Origin: JAVVVD01 sp964642795
Lineage (GTDB): Bacteria > Bacillota > Clostridia > Christensenellales > CAG-138
Assembly: GCA_964642795.1 (NCBI GenBank)
Contig: CAZXRQ010000064.1
Location: forward strand, 1 to 9,983
DNA length: 9,983 nt
Direction: 5' to 3'
Below are positions 8,839-9,983 of this stretch, piece after piece. Made by a program: the position numbers and the translations under genes. Each line of letters starts with the position of its first letter. Position 1 is the first letter of the stretch. Under the pieces are notes generated by a model, which saw only the letters and a program-made list of their open reading frames with translations, was not told the origin of the DNA and ran no database searches.

Positions 8839-9576
8839 ATGTCCAATTCAAACGATCTGCTTGCGGCGCTGCTAAAGGGCGCGGCAAGCGGCGCAGGCTC
8901 CGCAGTAAACAGCGCGGCGTGGCGCAAAAAGAGCGGCTGCCTGTCGTTTAAGCGCATACTGACGTTCATAGCGATAGTGCTGCTGATACTGCTGGTGCTG
9001 AAATGGCTGGGCTACTGCGACGCGCAGGACGCGTCCACAGGCATAGATTCCTATGCCGGCAATGCCGAGCAGGGCGAAACCGTTTCGGAGGAGCCATCGG
9101 GCGGCCTGCTGGACGGGCTGTTCGGCACGCCGTCAACCGAAACCACCGAGTCGCCTTATGCCACCAAGCCCGTGGCCACCGTGCCGCCTGAGGTGAGCCC
9201 TGCGTCCACCGCGCAGCCCTACGCTTCCCCCGCCCTGTCAGTTACCGAGGCAGGCGAGTATACCGACCGCGATTCCGTAGCGCTGTACATCCACACCTAC
9301 GGCAAGCTGCCAGGCAACTTCATAACCAAATCCCAAGCGGAGGATCTGGGCTGGGTAAACAGCCTTGGCAATCTTAATGAGGTCGCCCCCGGCAAAAGCA
9401 TAGGCGGCAGCCGTTTTGGAAACTATGAAGGTCTGCTTCCGGACGGGCACACCTATTATGAGTGCGACATCAACTATAACGGAGGTTTTCGCGGCGGCGA
9501 GCGCATAGTGTACTCCACCGACGGGCTGATATTCTATACCGGCGACCATTACGACAGCTTCACACAGCTGTACTGA
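8839..9576 (+). CDS. Membrane-tethered barnase-family ribonuclease
   Basis: A 245-aa protein whose last about 105 residues align by eye with barnase, a guanyl-preferring RNase that cleaves RNA without metal. Visible matches: YGKLPGNFITKSQAEDLGW (154-172), GNLNEVAPGKSIGG (177-190), YECDINY (207-213), GFRGGERIVYS (216-226) and DHYDSFTQ (236-243). Catalytic residues are kept: Lys164, Glu208, Arg218, Arg222 and His237 correspond to barnase Lys27, Glu73, Arg83, Arg87 and His102. Barnase Arg59, a barstar contact, is Tyr196 here. There is no cleavable signal peptide. A short N-terminal segment with positive residues (RKK 29-31, KR 38-39) precedes one membrane helix (about 41-57) and a Pro/Ser/Thr-rich linker (60-140), so the RNase should face outside. 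The start has GGGGGAGGG five bases upstream. It lies 42 bases after ileS and 16 bases before the barstar gene. Its target (foreign cells, phage, extracellular RNA) is not evident. Confidence 0.93.
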   Translation: MSNSNDLLAALLKGAASGAGSAVNSAAWRKKSGCLSFKRILTFIAIVLLILLVLKWLGYCDAQDASTGIDSYAGNAEQGETVSEEPSGGLLDGLFGTPSTETTESPYATKPVATVPPEVSPASTAQPYASPALSVTEAGEYTDRDSVALYIHTYGKLPGNFITKSQAEDLGWVNSLGNLNEVAPGKSIGGSRFGNYEGLLPDGHTYYECDINYNGGFRGGERIVYSTDGLIFYTGDHYDSFTQLY

Positions 9577-9592
9577 CAACAGGAGGGGCGGT

Positions 9593-9889
9593 ATGCAGAG
9601 CATAGACCTGTATTTTAACGGTTTTGAAAGCCGTGCGGAACTGCATATGTACCTTGAAAATGCGCTGGATCTGCCCCCGTATTACGGGTGCAACCTCGAC
9701 GCGCTGCACTCCGAGCTGGTGTCCGTAACCGAAACTACCGTGCTGCACGTCTATTACACGCCGGAAAGCACGCTGTTTTCCAGCTATGTGCAAAAGGCGC
9801 TTACGGTATTCCGCGACGCGGCGCTGGAAAATCCGCGGCTCACGGTCACGGTATCAGACCCTATGGAGGATTACGGTTTTGACGAATAA
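9593..9889 (+). CDS. Barstar-family ribonuclease inhibitor (immunity protein)
   Basis: A 98-aa cytosolic protein matching barstar, which blocks barnase by covering its active site and so protects the producing cell. The key segment is LPPYYGCNLDALHSEL (27-42); in barstar the same segment ends in NLDALWD. Tyr30 and Asp36 correspond to barstar Tyr29 and Asp35. The central contact Asp39 is Ser40 here, Trp38 is His39, and Glu76 is Asp75 (in VFRDA). Glu41 follows the Ser and might take over the acidic contact. The C-terminal strand LTVTVSD fits barstar's final strand, with an extra acidic tail (PMEDYGFDE). AGGAGG lies six bases before the ATG, and the 16-base spacing to the RNase gene shows one transcription unit. 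The family and partner are clear; whether binding is as tight as in the classical pair is open. Confidence 0.92.
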   Translation: MQSIDLYFNGFESRAELHMYLENALDLPPYYGCNLDALHSELVSVTETTVLHVYYTPESTLFSSYVQKALTVFRDAALENPRLTVTVSDPMEDYGFDE

Positions 9890-9903
9890 CCCAGAATTAG
9901 TAA

Positions 9904-9921
9904 AAGCGGCAATAGCCGCTT
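9904..9921 (+). repeat. Small hairpin after the barstar gene
   Basis: A perfect 7-bp inverted repeat AAGCGGC / GCCGCTT with loop AATA, starting 15 bases after the barstar stop. No U tract follows on the plus strand; read on the minus strand the stem is followed by TTTA, so it could be a weak terminator for a gene coming from the right. Confidence 0.5.
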
Positions 9922-9928
9922 CAGGCTT

Positions 9929-9956
9929 TCGAAAAAGTCAATTTTGACTTTTTCGA
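9929..9956. terminator. AT-rich perfect inverted repeat, possible bidirectional terminator or dispersed element
   Basis: TCGAAAAAGTCA (9929-9940) and TGACTTTTTCGA (9945-9956) are exact reverse complements separated by ATTT. The A5 and T5 tracts flanking a GTCA/TGAC core give a terminator-like form on either strand. The stem is AT-rich, unlike the GC-rich surroundings, so it may instead be part of a repeated element. I see nothing else supportable in 9957-9983. Confidence 0.5.
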
Positions 9957-9983
9957 GCTTGCAGTCTTTGCCTCTCGCCAACA

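Noticed and set aside
9010..9021. Cys60 of the barnase protein as a lipoprotein attachment site
   Set aside because: The preceding residues LGY do not fit a lipobox (Tyr at -1), and the helix is far from the N terminus; a plain membrane anchor fits better.

Overview
The window looks like a piece of a draft, possibly metagenome-derived, genome from a moderately GC-rich Gram-positive bacterium of the Clostridia type. The signs are a full transcriptional T-box leader in front of ileS, a eukaryote-like (type 2) isoleucyl-tRNA synthetase, strong GGAGG-class ribosome binding sites, lipobox signal peptides and a run of ten Ns marking a scaffold join. No database was consulted; family calls rest on motifs read directly from the sequence.

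Left arm, minus strand (reading from 5235 down to 1). ftsH begins at 5235 with a TTG start and is interrupted by the N gap at 3695-3704. What follows the gap is the C-terminal part of an FtsH, but it repeats a 39-codon homologous stretch with only about two thirds identity. The apparent single ftsH is therefore two different ftsH genes joined artificially, or two paralogues with the sequence between them missing. A terminator hairpin closes ftsH. A TrmH/SpoU-family RNA methyltransferase follows, with its own promoter that seems to start transcription at the ATG (leaderless). Next come two exported lipoproteins 21 bases apart: an uncharacterised one with an Ig-like N-terminal part and a conserved-looking C-terminal domain, and a lipoprotein serpin (protease inhibitor) that runs off the left edge.

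Centre. The 444-base divergent region between ftsH and ileS holds a probable ftsH promoter, an excellent sigma-A-type ileS promoter (TTTACA-17-TATAAT) and a complete T-box riboswitch: Stem I with an AUC specifier, an antiterminator with the UGGU bulge, and a competing terminator.

Right arm, plus strand. ileS (1038 aa, type 2) is followed 42 bases later by a membrane-tethered barnase-family ribonuclease. Sixteen bases after that comes a barstar-family inhibitor, a toxin/immunity-type pair. No terminator or promoter is visible between ileS and the pair, so they may share the T-box-controlled transcript. The barstar lacks the aspartate that dominates the classical barnase-barstar contact, and matching positions on the ribonuclease side have changed too. 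Inverted repeats end the window.

The main points for a second look are the rewired, membrane-anchored barnase/barstar pair behind a T-box operon, the FtsH scaffold chimera, and the mismatch between an AUC-reading T-box and an ileS gene that uses ATA for most of its isoleucines.
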